64,000 nt of DNA from Duganella sp. CF517 (GCF_900110275.1 NZ_FODC01000004.1:558001-622000), one strand, 5' to 3'. Positions 18,312 through 27,369 are shown, counted from the stretch's first letter. Made by a program: numbers and translations. The notes: generated by a model from the sequence alone, not told the origin.

Positions 18312-18413
18312 AAGCGGCTCCCGGTGCAGGTGTGCAGCGATTGTTTCATGGCTGTGTATGAAATGACAATCTGCATTTGGAGGGAGCTTCGTTGCCGAAG
18401 GTTCCGCTCGGAA

Positions 18414-18773
18414 TCAGGCCGCGAAATGCAGCGCCAGCGCGATCACCGCCGGCAGTGTCTGGATCAGCAGGATGCTGCGCTTGACCGTCAGGCCGCCCCA
18501 TACGCCGGCCACCGCCACGCAGCACAGGCCGAACACCGTGAAGGCCGAGGCGATCGCCGGATTCGGGTGGACGAAGCCGACCACCAGCGCGGCGACCAGA
18601 AAACCGTTGTAGCAACCCTGGTTGGACATCGCCGGCCGCACGATGTCGGCTTTCTCCTTGCTCAGGCCGAATACCTTGCGCCCGCGCGTGTCGAACAGCG
18701 CCGTCTCCAGCAGGACAATATAGATGTGTATCAGTGCCACGATGGCGGTGACGATCTGGGCCAGTAAAAGCAT
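18414..18773 (-). CDS. DUF1304 family small membrane protein
   Basis: The 119-aa protein has four hydrophobic helices and the conserved ETALF and SNQGCYNGFLV segments of DUF1304. The ATG at 18773 is chosen because an AGGAG ribosome site precedes it; the longer frame upstream is not needed. Function is unknown. It is divergent from sugE. Confidence 0.85.
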   Translation of the reverse strand: MLLLAQIVTAIVALIHIYIVLLETALFDTRGRKVFGLSKEKADIVRPAMSNQGCYNGFLVAALVVGFVHPNPAIASAFTVFGLCCVAVAGVWGGLTVKRSILLIQTLPAVIALALHFAA

Positions 18774-18890
18774 GGTCGCTCCTTTTTTTAGTTGAGCGCT
18801 GATTATCACCGAGGCAAGGCCGGCATGGACATAATTTTGTTGCAACTGGTATAGTTTCGGCTCACGGCCCTGCCGCATACTGGAGTAGCA

Positions 18891-19208
18891 ATGACCTGGA
18901 TCATCCTCATCATCGCCGGCCTGCTGGAAGTCACCTGGGCTGTCGGACTCAAATACACGCACGGCTTCACCAAGCTGATGCCGACCTTGTGGACCTTGAC
19001 CGCGATGCTGGGCAGCATAGGCATGCTGGGCCTGGCGCTGCGCTCGCTGCCGCTGGGGACGGCCTACGCGATCTGGACCGGCATCGGCACGGTCGGCACC
19101 GTCATCTACGGCATCGTCGCGCTGAACGAGCCGGCCAGCGCGGTGCGGCTGGCGTGCATCGCCATGATCGTCGGCGGCATCATCGGGCTCAAGCTCACCA
19201 CTACTTGA
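18891..19208 (+). CDS. sugE: SMR-family transporter SugE/Gdx, probable guanidinium exporter
   Basis: This 105-aa small multidrug resistance protein has four membrane helices and the key glutamate in GLLEVTWAVGLKYTHGF (E13), the proton/substrate site. The sequence is of the SugE/Gdx type, whose studied members export guanidinium, rather than the EmrE type. I looked for a guanidine riboswitch upstream and did not find a convincing one. Length is normal for the family. Confidence 0.93.
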   Translation: MTWIILIIAGLLEVTWAVGLKYTHGFTKLMPTLWTLTAMLGSIGMLGLALRSLPLGTAYAIWTGIGTVGTVIYGIVALNEPASAVRLACIAMIVGGIIGLKLTTT

Positions 19209-19217
19209 TTACGATGA

Positions 19218-20177
19218 TCAGAAGGCCGGGTTGGCGCGGGTGAGGTAGTACCACTCGCTGTTGGCGCCGGCCGCGCTGTCGGGGAACAGGATGCGGCCGT
19301 CGAACTCGGCCAGCACCGGCGTGCCGTCGGCGCGCGTGCCGATCTGCTCGTCCTTGCGGACGGGATCGAAGCTCGACCAGGCGCGGGTGAAGGTATCGTC
19401 CGCGCTGACCTTGTCGTAGACGGCGACCATGCTCAGCGCCTCCATCGCCTCGTCGGCGATCGGCTGCGGCGAGGGCGCGTCGATCAGGCCGAGGAAAGCC
19501 AATGTGTTCATGATGGCGCGGTAGGCGACCTCGGGCGCGTGCGGATCGGTGTGTTCGCCACATTCGAGCGTAAGCGCGTAGCCGCCGGTGCTGCGCATGT
19601 ATTCGGTGGTGCCCATGCCGTAGCGCAGGACGGTTTCCAGTTGGCTGTCGCCGCGCAGGCGGCGTTGCACGCCGGCGCCGTAGCTGCGCAGCCAGCCGTC
19701 GACAAAGCGGCGCACGCCGAGGCGGCGCGCCATCGCGCGTTCCTGTTGTTCGTGCTTGAACGGTTCGAGCGGGCCGTCGTTGTTGCGCGGGCCGACCATG
19801 ACGAACGGTTCGCCGGAGGCCTTGAACGAGTGCAAGTCGAGCAGCACGTCGTGGCGGGCGAGCAGGGGGCACAGCCAGTTGGCGACGCGGTCCTCGAAAT
19901 CCTGTGGGTGCTCGTTGGGAAACAGGTTGCGGTTTAGATTGCGGTCGCCGAAGCGTTCGCTTTTGGCGTAGGCCAGGGGGTTGGCGATCGGGACAAGGGT
20001 GACGGCGCCGTTGCGGATGACGAGGGTGCAGTCGTCGAGCTCCCGCATCACGCGCTGTATGGCCTTGGTTCCGCAAGTTTCGTTGCCGTGGACGGCGCCG
20101 GTGACGATCAGGCGCGTGCCGGGCTCCAGGCCGCAGTACTCCGTGGATTTCAATTGCAATTGGTGGGTAAGATTCAT
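19218..20177 (-). CDS. Succinylglutamate desuccinylase/aspartoacylase-family zinc deacylase
   Basis: The 319-aa enzyme has zinc ligands in GAVHGNE (His and Glu) and DLHSF (second His), plus the catalytic-glutamate motif LECGEH, all typical of the AstE/AspA branch of carboxypeptidase-like enzymes. The FGDRNLNRNLFP segment fits the substrate-carboxylate loop. I prefer the ATG at 20177; a longer frame begins at 20213. No arginine-catabolism genes are near, so the acyl-amino-acid substrate is unknown. Confidence 0.88.
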   Translation of the reverse strand: MNLTHQLQLKSTEYCGLEPGTRLIVTGAVHGNETCGTKAIQRVMRELDDCTLVIRNGAVTLVPIANPLAYAKSERFGDRNLNRNLFPNEHPQDFEDRVANWLCPLLARHDVLLDLHSFKASGEPFVMVGPRNNDGPLEPFKHEQQERAMARRLGVRRFVDGWLRSYGAGVQRRLRGDSQLETVLRYGMGTTEYMRSTGGYALTLECGEHTDPHAPEVAYRAIMNTLAFLGLIDAPSPQPIADEAMEALSMVAVYDKVSADDTFTRAWSSFDPVRKDEQIGTRADGTPVLAEFDGRILFPDSAAGANSEWYYLTRANPAF

Positions 20178-20487
20178 TCGGTATTTATACCAGCTCAGGT
20201 CTGCCGACGCCATTCTGCAGGCATCGGCAGGGACAAAATTTTAGGCTGGTGGATGGTGGATGGTTGATGATTTGCGGACCGCCTGCCACCGTCGAGCATT
20301 CGTCCATCCGGATTACTGCAATGCGCGCCATATCCGCCGAAGATGCAATGTCTTTACCTGAGCATGTTTTTTTATCAGTGATCAAGTTGCCAAGCTAATT
20401 CAGTTTGCGAGTGAAGAACGGGATATTCATGTGTGGATCCTTATGTGAGGGCTTGAAAATTTCAAAACGGTGGTGTTACGAAAAGTT
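20178..20487. other. 310-bp gap with a fragment of the neighbouring small gene
   Basis: No convincing complete gene is present. A 16-bp stretch at 20263-20278 is identical to 20503-20518, which encodes the C-terminal DPQIIN of the 123-aa gene. In the minus frame the gap copy reads GPQIINHPP, so it looks like the decayed tail of a second copy of that gene. The rest of the gap is AT-richer than its surroundings. Confidence 0.55.
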
Positions 20488-20859
20488 TCAGGTCTGTGGC
20501 GTGTTGATGATTTGCGGATCGTGAGCGAACTTCTCACCTTCTTTGCTGTTGTTCTTGAACTTGAGATTGATATTCAGGCCCATAGTTTCCGTATTGGCAT
20601 CGCTGAAGGTGAGCATCTTGCCGCTCATACTCACCGTAGCAACACTCAATTGAGAATTAACTGATGGCTCGACGGACATGCCAGTGAAGACGATGTCATA
20701 TCCGTCGGTGTCAAACAGTTGGTAGTTGATGACAGTATCGGGCTCCGTGATTATTGGCACTGCAGGCGCGGTGATGACGTCGTATTGACCCAAAGTGGCG
20801 CTGGGCTTGACAAAAACCAAAATATTGACGAACGAAGTTGATGCCGGGAATGTGCTCAT
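20488..20859 (-). CDS. Small hypothetical protein coupled to the nSTAND regulator (DP-EP-like)
   Basis: The 123-aa protein is predicted to be mostly beta-strand, with no signal peptide or membrane helix. It has a TEPDTVINYQL motif in the middle and DPQIINTPQ at the end; I recall a small family named for such DP and EP motifs (DP-EP, formerly DUF1888), but this match is from memory and weak. Its ATG overlaps the stop of the upstream regulator gene by 4 bp (ATGA), so the two are translated together. Base composition is lower in GC than the window. Function is unknown; the coupling suggests it acts with the regulator. Confidence 0.7.
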   Translation of the reverse strand: MSTFPASTSFVNILVFVKPSATLGQYDVITAPAVPIITEPDTVINYQLFDTDGYDIVFTGMSVEPSVNSQLSVATVSMSGKMLTFSDANTETMGLNINLKFKNNSKEGEKFAHDPQIINTPQT

Positions 20860-23800
20860 GAAGTTACTTTCTTTGGGTGGGTGGATAGATAGTGCAAGTA
20901 GTTAGCGTCGCGATATTGCATGGCTTCAAGTTGCTTTTTTATGTCACTTACTTTTTCGCTCTGATTGAGACAAGCGTGTACCTTCACCCAAGGAGCTAGC
21001 AGTTGGAAGTCAGCGCTGCCACTTACCAGCGGGCTCAGTAGGGTTCGAACCGCCTCACAGTGGCCAAGCGCATTAGGATCTTTCAGCATGGCCCCCAGAT
21101 CGGCATTGAGCAATAGCGCGTCAATCATCGCTTCTCGGATGGTTATATCTGCCGGAGCTACGGCATTTAGTTGTTTTAGCTTGTCTACCGCTGCTTGCAA
21201 AAACGCAGCGGCAGCACCAGGTTGTTGTTGCTCCATAAGTATTGCGGCTTTTCGCTGTTGTACTACTGCTACCGTTACTTGACGATTAAGCGTTTTGGGT
21301 TCCTGTCGGCTCAGCTCGGTGAAAATCTCTTGGAGTTTCCCTAGTTTGGCCAACGAGTGCGCTGATTTTTGATTTTTATCCGTATCGATGGACCGTAACT
21401 CGGTGATATACATTTTTCGCTGCCATGTACGGTTACTTGGATCTTTTTTTACCATAGCCTGTCGCAATAAAAATGCCTGTTGCGCGTCGGCATTGCTGCC
21501 GTGTAGGTCGCCGCGTGCCTGTTTGAGCTCGGATCGACGCGCCCATGCGCTAGCCAAATGGTCGTCCCACGCTGCGTCGTCAGGATATGTTGTATGTAGT
21601 GTTTGCAGTAACGTTAATGCACGACCGTAGAGGGATTCAGCTGTCTCAAGTTTGCCCAACTGCACATGAGAGGTGGCTTGCCACGAAAGGCTGTCGGCCA
21701 AATCGGCAGCTAACTGTTTGTCCTCCGGTGCTTTGGAGTAGGCGCGGCTTTTGAGTGTTACCGATAAGGCGAACTCGCTAGCGGCCCGTTCCGGGTCGCT
21801 ACGTTGGAGCGCCAAGGTACCCAAAGTATTGTGGGCATAGGATTGTTCGATCCACCCCCCCACATCGTCAGGTGAAGCAGCGGATTGGCGGTTTGCGTAA
21901 GCGAGATATTCATTGAAATATAGCTGTGCCTCTGCCCAGTTCTTTTGATCGAAATAAATTTGCCCGAGCCAGAAAGCGTTTTCGCCTGCGCTTTTTAGCA
22001 AGGCGATATCGCTTGGTTTCGATTGCAGTTGCTGTTGCAGAATCTGGCGGCCGGCGAGGAGTGCCGTACTGGCGCCGGCTGGATCGGCGCGTGCAATGCG
22101 GACTTCGGAAATTAGCTGCAGCGATTTTGCTCTCTGTGCTAATGCCATGTCGGTATCGCTGGAGCGTGCGGTATCGGAGAGATACGATAAGGCTCGATTA
22201 CTGATGCTGTCTAGTAAATCTAGCTTGCCGAGTGGGCGCAATTTTTCGACAAATTCACCAAGCATGTAGCCCATGAGACCTTCGGCCTCGGTCCGATGCG
22301 CTTCCGCTTGCGTCTGAGCCGAACGTGCGGCTAGGCCAAGACTACCCGCGAGTACCGCCAAGGTTGTCATTGCAATCATGATGCAAAGTCGTAGTCGCTC
22401 GCTGCGTTGTACACCCACCAATGAGGTCTGGACGAATTCCTGCTCTTGCTGCGTGAAGCTGAATCCCGTTGTTTTTAACAGTTGGCGCGCTTGATTCGCT
22501 TGGGTACCGGACGGCAGCAGCATGTCGCGCTTGCGGCCACTATCCTGCCAGCGTTTGGCCTGGGCGCTGATACGGCTGCGCGTTTGCAAGGCTTGCCGAT
22601 GTTCGTCAATCCACGCGACCACGCGTGGCCAGCGGCGCAGCAGTGCTTCGTGGGCAATGCCAAAAGCGGGTGCTCCACCGTGTAGATCACTCACGAACAG
22701 GTGTGCGTCAACGAGTGCCTGTACTAGCTTGGTCTCATCGTCGGAGCTCAATGATGACCAAGGCACGCGGCGTGAAGTGACGGTCGATTCGTCTTCTGCA
22801 ACCAAGACCAGTCGCGACAATAATTGGGGCAGGGCGGCAATCTGGGACATTCCCAATTCTGAGATTACTTGCTCGGCACGCGCTCCGATGGCGCCGTCCA
22901 AGCCCCCCATATCGTGATATGCCTGGTGACTAAGCTCACCGTCGGGACTGCGCTGACGATATAGCTCTTGCAGGCAGTATTGCAACAGCGGCAACGTGTC
23001 CGGCCCGGCCTTGGCGGCGTTCATCAGCAGTTCGTCCAGGCTTTCGCCGTGTCCATCGACCGTGTAGCGCAACTGCGCCACCTGCGCCGGATGGCGGATG
23101 ATCTGCGCGATATCGGCGCTGCCCGGCGGCGTGAGGTCGAAGTGGCCGCCGCGCAGTTTCATGTTCATCAGCGCGGGGTAGGCCGTCAAGTGCGGGTAGA
23201 AATCGTTGCGGCAGGCCAAAATCAACAACACGCAGCCGGAGCGCGCCAGTTGATCCAGCACGTTGATGAAGGCGGCGCGCTCTTGCTCACTTATATGTGG
23301 CAGCCGGAAGATGGCTTCGAAACGGTCGATGAACACCGCCAGCCGTATCGTTGGTAAGCGTTTTTGCAACTGTTCGATCAAACCCGGCAAATCCTGCGTC
23401 ATGTACTGGGCGAGGGCAGCGGCGCTGGTGTTTTCAAACAGCAGGCGGTCGTCGATTTCGGCGTCGAGCAACACGCTGGCCAGCGTTTCCAGCAGACCCG
23501 ACTGGCCCATGTCGGCGCAATCGAGCTGCACATGGTCGCTGATCGTCAGCCCAGATTCCGCCGGCGCGGCGCCGGCCTTGAGCGCGGGAATCAGTCCGGC
23601 TTGGACGAGGGAAGTCTTGCCGGCGCCGGACGGGCCGAGGACCAGCACCATCGAGCACGCGGCTTGGACCTGGGCCACCACCACCTGCACCAACTGATCG
23701 ACGCTGAGCTTGCGGCCGAAGAAGATGGCCGCGTGTTGTTCCTCGAAAGCTTCCAATCCGCGGAACGGGGAGGCGTGCAGCCAGCTGCCATTACTGACAT

Positions 23801-24122
23801 CGTCGTCGTAGCTGAGCTCAGCTAATAGACGATAACCACGCTTACGAATAGTTTCGATATAGCGCGGCTCGGCGGCCGAGTCGTCGAGCGCGCGGCGCAG
23901 CTGGGTGATGATTTTGTGAACCGCGTTGTCGCTCGCCGGGGTGTCGCCCCAGCAGGCGTCCAGCAACTCGTCGGCCGAGACGACGTCGTGCGGATGCTTG
24001 CAGAAATGTAACAAAACATCCATTGCGCGTGGTTCCAGCTGCCTGCTGAGCACGCCAAAACTGAGCGTGTTGGTGGCCGGATCGACGCGCCACTGACCAA
24101 AACGAAAGCTTTTACGGTTCAC
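20856..24122 (-). CDS. Winged-helix / nSTAND ATPase / TPR signalling regulator
   Basis: This 1088-aa protein has three parts. Residues 1-103 are a CadC/OmpR-type DNA-binding winged helix. Residues ~118-500 are a nSTAND-type NTPase, starting SPFRGLEAFEEQHAAIFFGR, with Walker A GPSGAGKT at 163-170 and a Walker B-like FIDRFEAIF. After a hydrophobic segment near residue 590 comes a long TPR-type helical repeat region to the end. STAND proteins are signal-gated switches, used in transcription control and in immunity. The TPR half is visibly poorer in GC than the ATPase half, with a change near nt 22,980. Confidence 0.88.
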   Translation of the reverse strand: MNRKSFRFGQWRVDPATNTLSFGVLSRQLEPRAMDVLLHFCKHPHDVVSADELLDACWGDTPASDNAVHKIITQLRRALDDSAAEPRYIETIRKRGYRLLAELSYDDDVSNGSWLHASPFRGLEAFEEQHAAIFFGRKLSVDQLVQVVVAQVQAACSMVLVLGPSGAGKTSLVQAGLIPALKAGAAPAESGLTISDHVQLDCADMGQSGLLETLASVLLDAEIDDRLLFENTSAAALAQYMTQDLPGLIEQLQKRLPTIRLAVFIDRFEAIFRLPHISEQERAAFINVLDQLARSGCVLLILACRNDFYPHLTAYPALMNMKLRGGHFDLTPPGSADIAQIIRHPAQVAQLRYTVDGHGESLDELLMNAAKAGPDTLPLLQYCLQELYRQRSPDGELSHQAYHDMGGLDGAIGARAEQVISELGMSQIAALPQLLSRLVLVAEDESTVTSRRVPWSSLSSDDETKLVQALVDAHLFVSDLHGGAPAFGIAHEALLRRWPRVVAWIDEHRQALQTRSRISAQAKRWQDSGRKRDMLLPSGTQANQARQLLKTTGFSFTQQEQEFVQTSLVGVQRSERLRLCIMIAMTTLAVLAGSLGLAARSAQTQAEAHRTEAEGLMGYMLGEFVEKLRPLGKLDLLDSISNRALSYLSDTARSSDTDMALAQRAKSLQLISEVRIARADPAGASTALLAGRQILQQQLQSKPSDIALLKSAGENAFWLGQIYFDQKNWAEAQLYFNEYLAYANRQSAASPDDVGGWIEQSYAHNTLGTLALQRSDPERAASEFALSVTLKSRAYSKAPEDKQLAADLADSLSWQATSHVQLGKLETAESLYGRALTLLQTLHTTYPDDAAWDDHLASAWARRSELKQARGDLHGSNADAQQAFLLRQAMVKKDPSNRTWQRKMYITELRSIDTDKNQKSAHSLAKLGKLQEIFTELSRQEPKTLNRQVTVAVVQQRKAAILMEQQQPGAAAAFLQAAVDKLKQLNAVAPADITIREAMIDALLLNADLGAMLKDPNALGHCEAVRTLLSPLVSGSADFQLLAPWVKVHACLNQSEKVSDIKKQLEAMQYRDANYLHYLSTHPKKVTS

Positions 24123-24292
24123 ACTAACCTTCTTCGCCTATCAATAACAACCTTTAAGTCAACGAGTTAGCAATCCGAAGGTTTCCAGAAGGCCATTTCT
24201 GTAGCTAATGAGTACAGTTGCTTCAAATCTGTACCTTTAGTGAATATTAACATTAGGCTGGGGAAACTATTAAACATTCTGCTTGCACTGTT

Positions 24293-24664
24293 GTGTCTTC
24301 GCGCAGTCGGTACGCTGGCGCTGCATCCGCTCCCCATCCGAATGATGTGCGGGCCGAGTTGCGCCGCATTGCGGTTAGTCGCACCTTTGCCGCGTCACAG
24401 CGCTGTTGCGCGCTACTAGACCACCTAGTTCGGGATCTTGGTAACCAAAAGTATCAAGGCGGCATTATGGCGATCACGCCCGGCAGCCGTTCCAGGGCGG
24501 GTTCCGGTTTTGGCATGAACCTGGCCGCCGCAGTCCAGCTGGCCCGTTTGCGCAACCGGCTGAGTGATTATTACGAGGTCGAAGGCCAGCAAAATCCGTT
24601 GCGTATCCGGGTGCCGGACGACGGTTATCAGGTAAGCATCGAAGTCGCCGAGCCGGCCCAATGA
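24293..24664 (+). CDS. Free-standing small domain like the N-terminus of large TPR/cyclase-type regulators
   Basis: The 123-aa frame begins with GTG at 24293. It contains VRAELRRIAVSRTF...SQRCCALLDHLV and ends LRNRLSDYYEVEGQQNPLRIRVPDDGYQVSI. This pattern is the ~100-residue N-terminal module that usually precedes adenylate-cyclase-like or TPR regions in much larger proteins. Here it stands alone, with an atypical Gly/Ser-rich middle in place of the usual conserved loop. It could be a small regulator or a remnant. No strong ribosome site is visible, so the start is uncertain. Confidence 0.6.
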   Translation: MSSRSRYAGAASAPHPNDVRAELRRIAVSRTFAASQRCCALLDHLVRDLGNQKYQGGIMAITPGSRSRAGSGFGMNLAAAVQLARLRNRLSDYYEVEGQQNPLRIRVPDDGYQVSIEVAEPAQ

Positions 24665-24704
24665 ACATGAATTCCGACATCACCCTGCACCCCACGGAGG
24701 CCCC

Positions 24705-25346
24705 ATGGTTGTTTTAACCGGCGTGAAAGCGCCATTCGAGCTGACCCAGCACGCGATACCAATCAAACAACAAGGAATCGATTTTGCGATTCGCTACTAC
24801 AGTCATCAGGCCGGCAAGAACTTGTCGCTGGCCGAGGCGAGGGCGCTGACCGACGCCGGCATCCAGATCGGCGTGGTCTGGGAGACCATTGGCGCGCATT
24901 TGCATTCGTTCAGCCGGGCGCAAGGATTGGCGGACGGCGCCGCCGCGTATCTGATGGCGCAATCGGTCATTACGCAGCCGTCGGGGTCGGCCATCTATTT
25001 CGAGGTCGACTGCCATCCCACCGCCGAGGATATCGCCGGTCCGATCACGCGCTATTTCGAAGGTGTGAATCAGGCGTTCAACGCGGCACGGCCGGGCGAG
25101 CCGCGTTATCAGATTGGCATCTATGGGTCCGCCGCCACGTGCCAGGCCATCATCGCCAGCGGCCTGGCGTCGCTCAGCTGGCTCTCGCCATCGGAGGGGG
25201 CGGCCGTTTTGAGTGGCGGCTATGCCGGCTACAACCTCCGGCAACTCTCTCAGAGCGTGTTGCCCGTCGATGACGGCAAGAAAATCCATGTCGATCTGGC
25301 GCGTAGCAACGACGGCTTGCCAACCGGCTTATTCAGGGTGCTTTAG
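24705..25346 (+). CDS. DUF1906 (Rv2525c-like) glycoside-hydrolase-like protein
   Basis: The 213-aa protein is a TIM-barrel member of the DUF1906/Rv2525c family, related to GH25-like lysozyme folds. It opens with IDFAIRYYSH, has GIQIGVVWE, and carries an acidic EVDCHPT strand where the catalytic acid would lie, plus QIGIYGS. No signal peptide is visible, so if it acts on peptidoglycan it must leave by another route. Its TAG stop overlaps the GTG of the next gene by one base, indicating coupling. Confidence 0.85.
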   Translation: MVVLTGVKAPFELTQHAIPIKQQGIDFAIRYYSHQAGKNLSLAEARALTDAGIQIGVVWETIGAHLHSFSRAQGLADGAAAYLMAQSVITQPSGSAIYFEVDCHPTAEDIAGPITRYFEGVNQAFNAARPGEPRYQIGIYGSAATCQAIIASGLASLSWLSPSEGAAVLSGGYAGYNLRQLSQSVLPVDDGKKIHVDLARSNDGLPTGLFRVL

Positions 25347-25636
25347 TGGCGACCATTCAATTTACCGACGTACCAACGCTTAAGACTGTCAAGCCGTCCA
25401 AGACCGTTTTCCTGAATAACACCGGGCAGGACGTGGTGCTCAAGTTCGTCACCGCGCCGGATTTGATGCTGCCGGCGTACACCATCAGCACCCGCATCAG
25501 TGCGGCGATCGATTGTATTTGCCTGGGGGCGACCAATTATTATTCGACGCACAGCCAGAACTACGCGATCGCCGAGGATTGCACTGCCGTGCTGACCTTG
25601 GCCGGTCAGAGGCTGTTGATGGTGATATCGCCCTGA
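25346..25636 (+). CDS. Small hypothetical protein coupled to the DUF1906 gene
   Basis: I do not recognise this 96-aa protein. It starts with GTG sharing one base with the previous stop (TAGTG) and is predicted to be beta-rich, with three cysteines. Because it is coupled to a candidate lysozyme-like protein, a partner, chaperone or inhibitor role is possible but unproven. Confidence 0.65.
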   Translation: MATIQFTDVPTLKTVKPSKTVFLNNTGQDVVLKFVTAPDLMLPAYTISTRISAAIDCICLGATNYYSTHSQNYAIAEDCTAVLTLAGQRLLMVISP

Positions 25637-25664
25637 CTTTGGGAAAACGGCGCGGCGCTGTAAG

Positions 25665-26834
25665 ATGCGGGGCATGAATCTTCAGCTTACTGGCCGCGAC
25701 CATGGCCGCAATTCCGGGCTCGACACCTTGCGCGCGCTTGCGATCGTTTTGGTGTTCATGAATCACTACATGATCTTTGTCAGCTTCCGCCCGACCTTCG
25801 GCTGGATGAGCGAGGTCGGCTGGACCGGTGTGGACCTGTTCTTCGCGCTGAGCGGCTATTTGATCGGCAACCAGATCCTGTCCGGGATACGGCGCCAGCA
25901 AACGGGACCCGAGCGGTTTTCGTTGGCGCGTTTTTACGCGCGGCGCTTCCTGCGCACGCTGCCGAATTTTTACTTCGTGCTGGCGCTGTATGCCTTATGG
26001 CCATATTGGCGCGGCGACGCCGTGCTGCCGCCGCTATGGAAGTTCATTACCTTCACGCAAAATATCCATCTGACGCCCGGTACGGCCTTTTCGCATGCCT
26101 GGTCGTTGTGCGTCGAGGAACAGTTCTACGTGTTGCTGCCGGCGGTCGCGCTATTGATCGCCGCTTGCCGCAAGTCCCTGCTGTGGGCCTGGGTGGCCGT
26201 GGTCGGCGCTCTGCTGGCGGGCATGGCGGTGCGCGGCTACTTGTGGAACGAACAGGCCGGCGCCGGCGGCCTCTATTACTACACCAATATTTATTACGCG
26301 TCCTGGTGCCGCTTCGACGAGCTGGTGTTCGGCGTGGCGCTGGCGCTGGTGAAAAACTATCACGCGAACGCCTGGAAGGTTGTCACGTCGCGCGGCAACT
26401 GGGCGCTGGCGGCCGGCGCCGGCATGCTGGCGCTGACCTGGTCGATGTTTCTAAAGGATCACTACGGCTACATGATGACGGTGTTCGGCTATCCGATGCT
26501 GGGCGTGAGCTTCACCTTGCTGCTGATCGCGGCGTTGAGCTCCGGATCGGTGTTGCAGCGTTGGCGTGTGCCGGGCGCGGCCAGCATCGCGCTGTGGTCG
26601 TATGCGATTTACCTGACGCACAAGCAGTTATGCGTGCTGCTGCGCGTGCCGTTGCGCGGCTACGGCTGGGGGCCGGACTCGTGGCAGGCGATCGCCGTCA
26701 TGGGCTTGGCCAGTATCCTGGTCGGCTGGCTGCTGTTCCTGCTGGTGGAGACGCCGTTCATGAAATTGCGCGACCGCTTCGTTCCAGGCAATTTCGCCCG
26801 GCCGAAGGTGGCGCCTGAAGCGGTGGCCGCCTAG
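25665..26834 (+). CDS. Acyltransferase-3 family membrane protein (OafA/YrhL-like)
   Basis: The 389-aa protein has about ten membrane helices and the family signature: an early LDTLRALAIVLVFMNH with the catalytic His, FFALSGYLIG, and RFYARRFLRTLP. Such proteins O-acylate sugars of LPS, capsule or other surface glycans. An ATG three codons downstream (25674) is an equally good start. The stop overlaps the facing gene by 4 bp. Confidence 0.9.
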   Translation: MRGMNLQLTGRDHGRNSGLDTLRALAIVLVFMNHYMIFVSFRPTFGWMSEVGWTGVDLFFALSGYLIGNQILSGIRRQQTGPERFSLARFYARRFLRTLPNFYFVLALYALWPYWRGDAVLPPLWKFITFTQNIHLTPGTAFSHAWSLCVEEQFYVLLPAVALLIAACRKSLLWAWVAVVGALLAGMAVRGYLWNEQAGAGGLYYYTNIYYASWCRFDELVFGVALALVKNYHANAWKVVTSRGNWALAAGAGMLALTWSMFLKDHYGYMMTVFGYPMLGVSFTLLLIAALSSGSVLQRWRVPGAASIALWSYAIYLTHKQLCVLLRVPLRGYGWGPDSWQAIAVMGLASILVGWLLFLLVETPFMKLRDRFVPGNFARPKVAPEAVAA

Positions 26835-27295
26835 TTCATCTCGATGACATCGAACGGCGATTGCGTCGAGCCGAGGAAGGCCATGACGCTGCGCGCGCGC
26901 TCGCCCACGTCTTCATGACGCGTGCCGGCGATGGCCGCGCGCAGGCCGGGGATGATTTCGGTGATGTGCGGGCTGTCGTAGGCGTCGACCAGCAGCACGG
27001 CCAGTTCGCTGGCGCGGCCACGGTTGTTGCGCATGCGTTCTTCCAGCATCGCCAGCAAGGTGCGCTGCATGCGCGGCGTGGGATTGGTGATGTAGCCGAA
27101 CACTAGCGGCGTATTGCTGATGGCGTCGCACAGGCGGCTTTCGATCTGGTCGGGCTTGACGTCGGAGGCGATGTCGAAATAGGCGCCGTTCCAGCGCGTG
27201 CGTTCGTACGGGTGGCCGGGCGGGAAGGAATCGGCCGTCTCGAAGCCAAGGATGTGGCTGAGATAGCGTAACCATTTAAGAATAGTGGGCATCAT
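26831..27295 (-). CDS. Hypothetical protein, 154 aa
   Basis: I do not recognise this protein. It is probably soluble and helical, with a conserved-looking RTRWNGAYFDIASDVKPDQIE segment and a helical C-terminal half resembling a HEAT-like repeat (ITEIIPGLRAAI...ERARSVMAFL). It converges on the acyltransferase with a 4-bp overlap. Confidence 0.65.
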   Translation of the reverse strand: MMPTILKWLRYLSHILGFETADSFPPGHPYERTRWNGAYFDIASDVKPDQIESRLCDAISNTPLVFGYITNPTPRMQRTLLAMLEERMRNNRGRASELAVLLVDAYDSPHITEIIPGLRAAIAGTRHEDVGERARSVMAFLGSTQSPFDVIEMN

Positions 27296-27369
27296 GGCAG
27301 CATTTTAACCCAGCCGCAGACGGGGGAGGCCGCCCCGGGCAACGCGTGCCCGGTGGCGGTTGTAACGGT

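Noticed and set aside
18774..18890. A guanidine riboswitch ahead of sugE
   Set aside because: Guanidine-II needs two hairpins with ACGR loops; only one ACGG is present and it is not in a clear loop. No guanidine-III pattern was seen.
21025..21050. tRNA T-arm-like GGTTCGAACC
   Set aside because: It lies inside the TPR coding region and has no acceptor stem or other arms. A similar GGTTCAAATC at ~45854 fails on stem pairing too.
25665..26834. Acyltransferase as part of the nSTAND/DUF1906 island
   Set aside because: It is codirectional, but 28 bp separates it from the previous gene and OafA-type proteins are common on their own. I left it outside the island.
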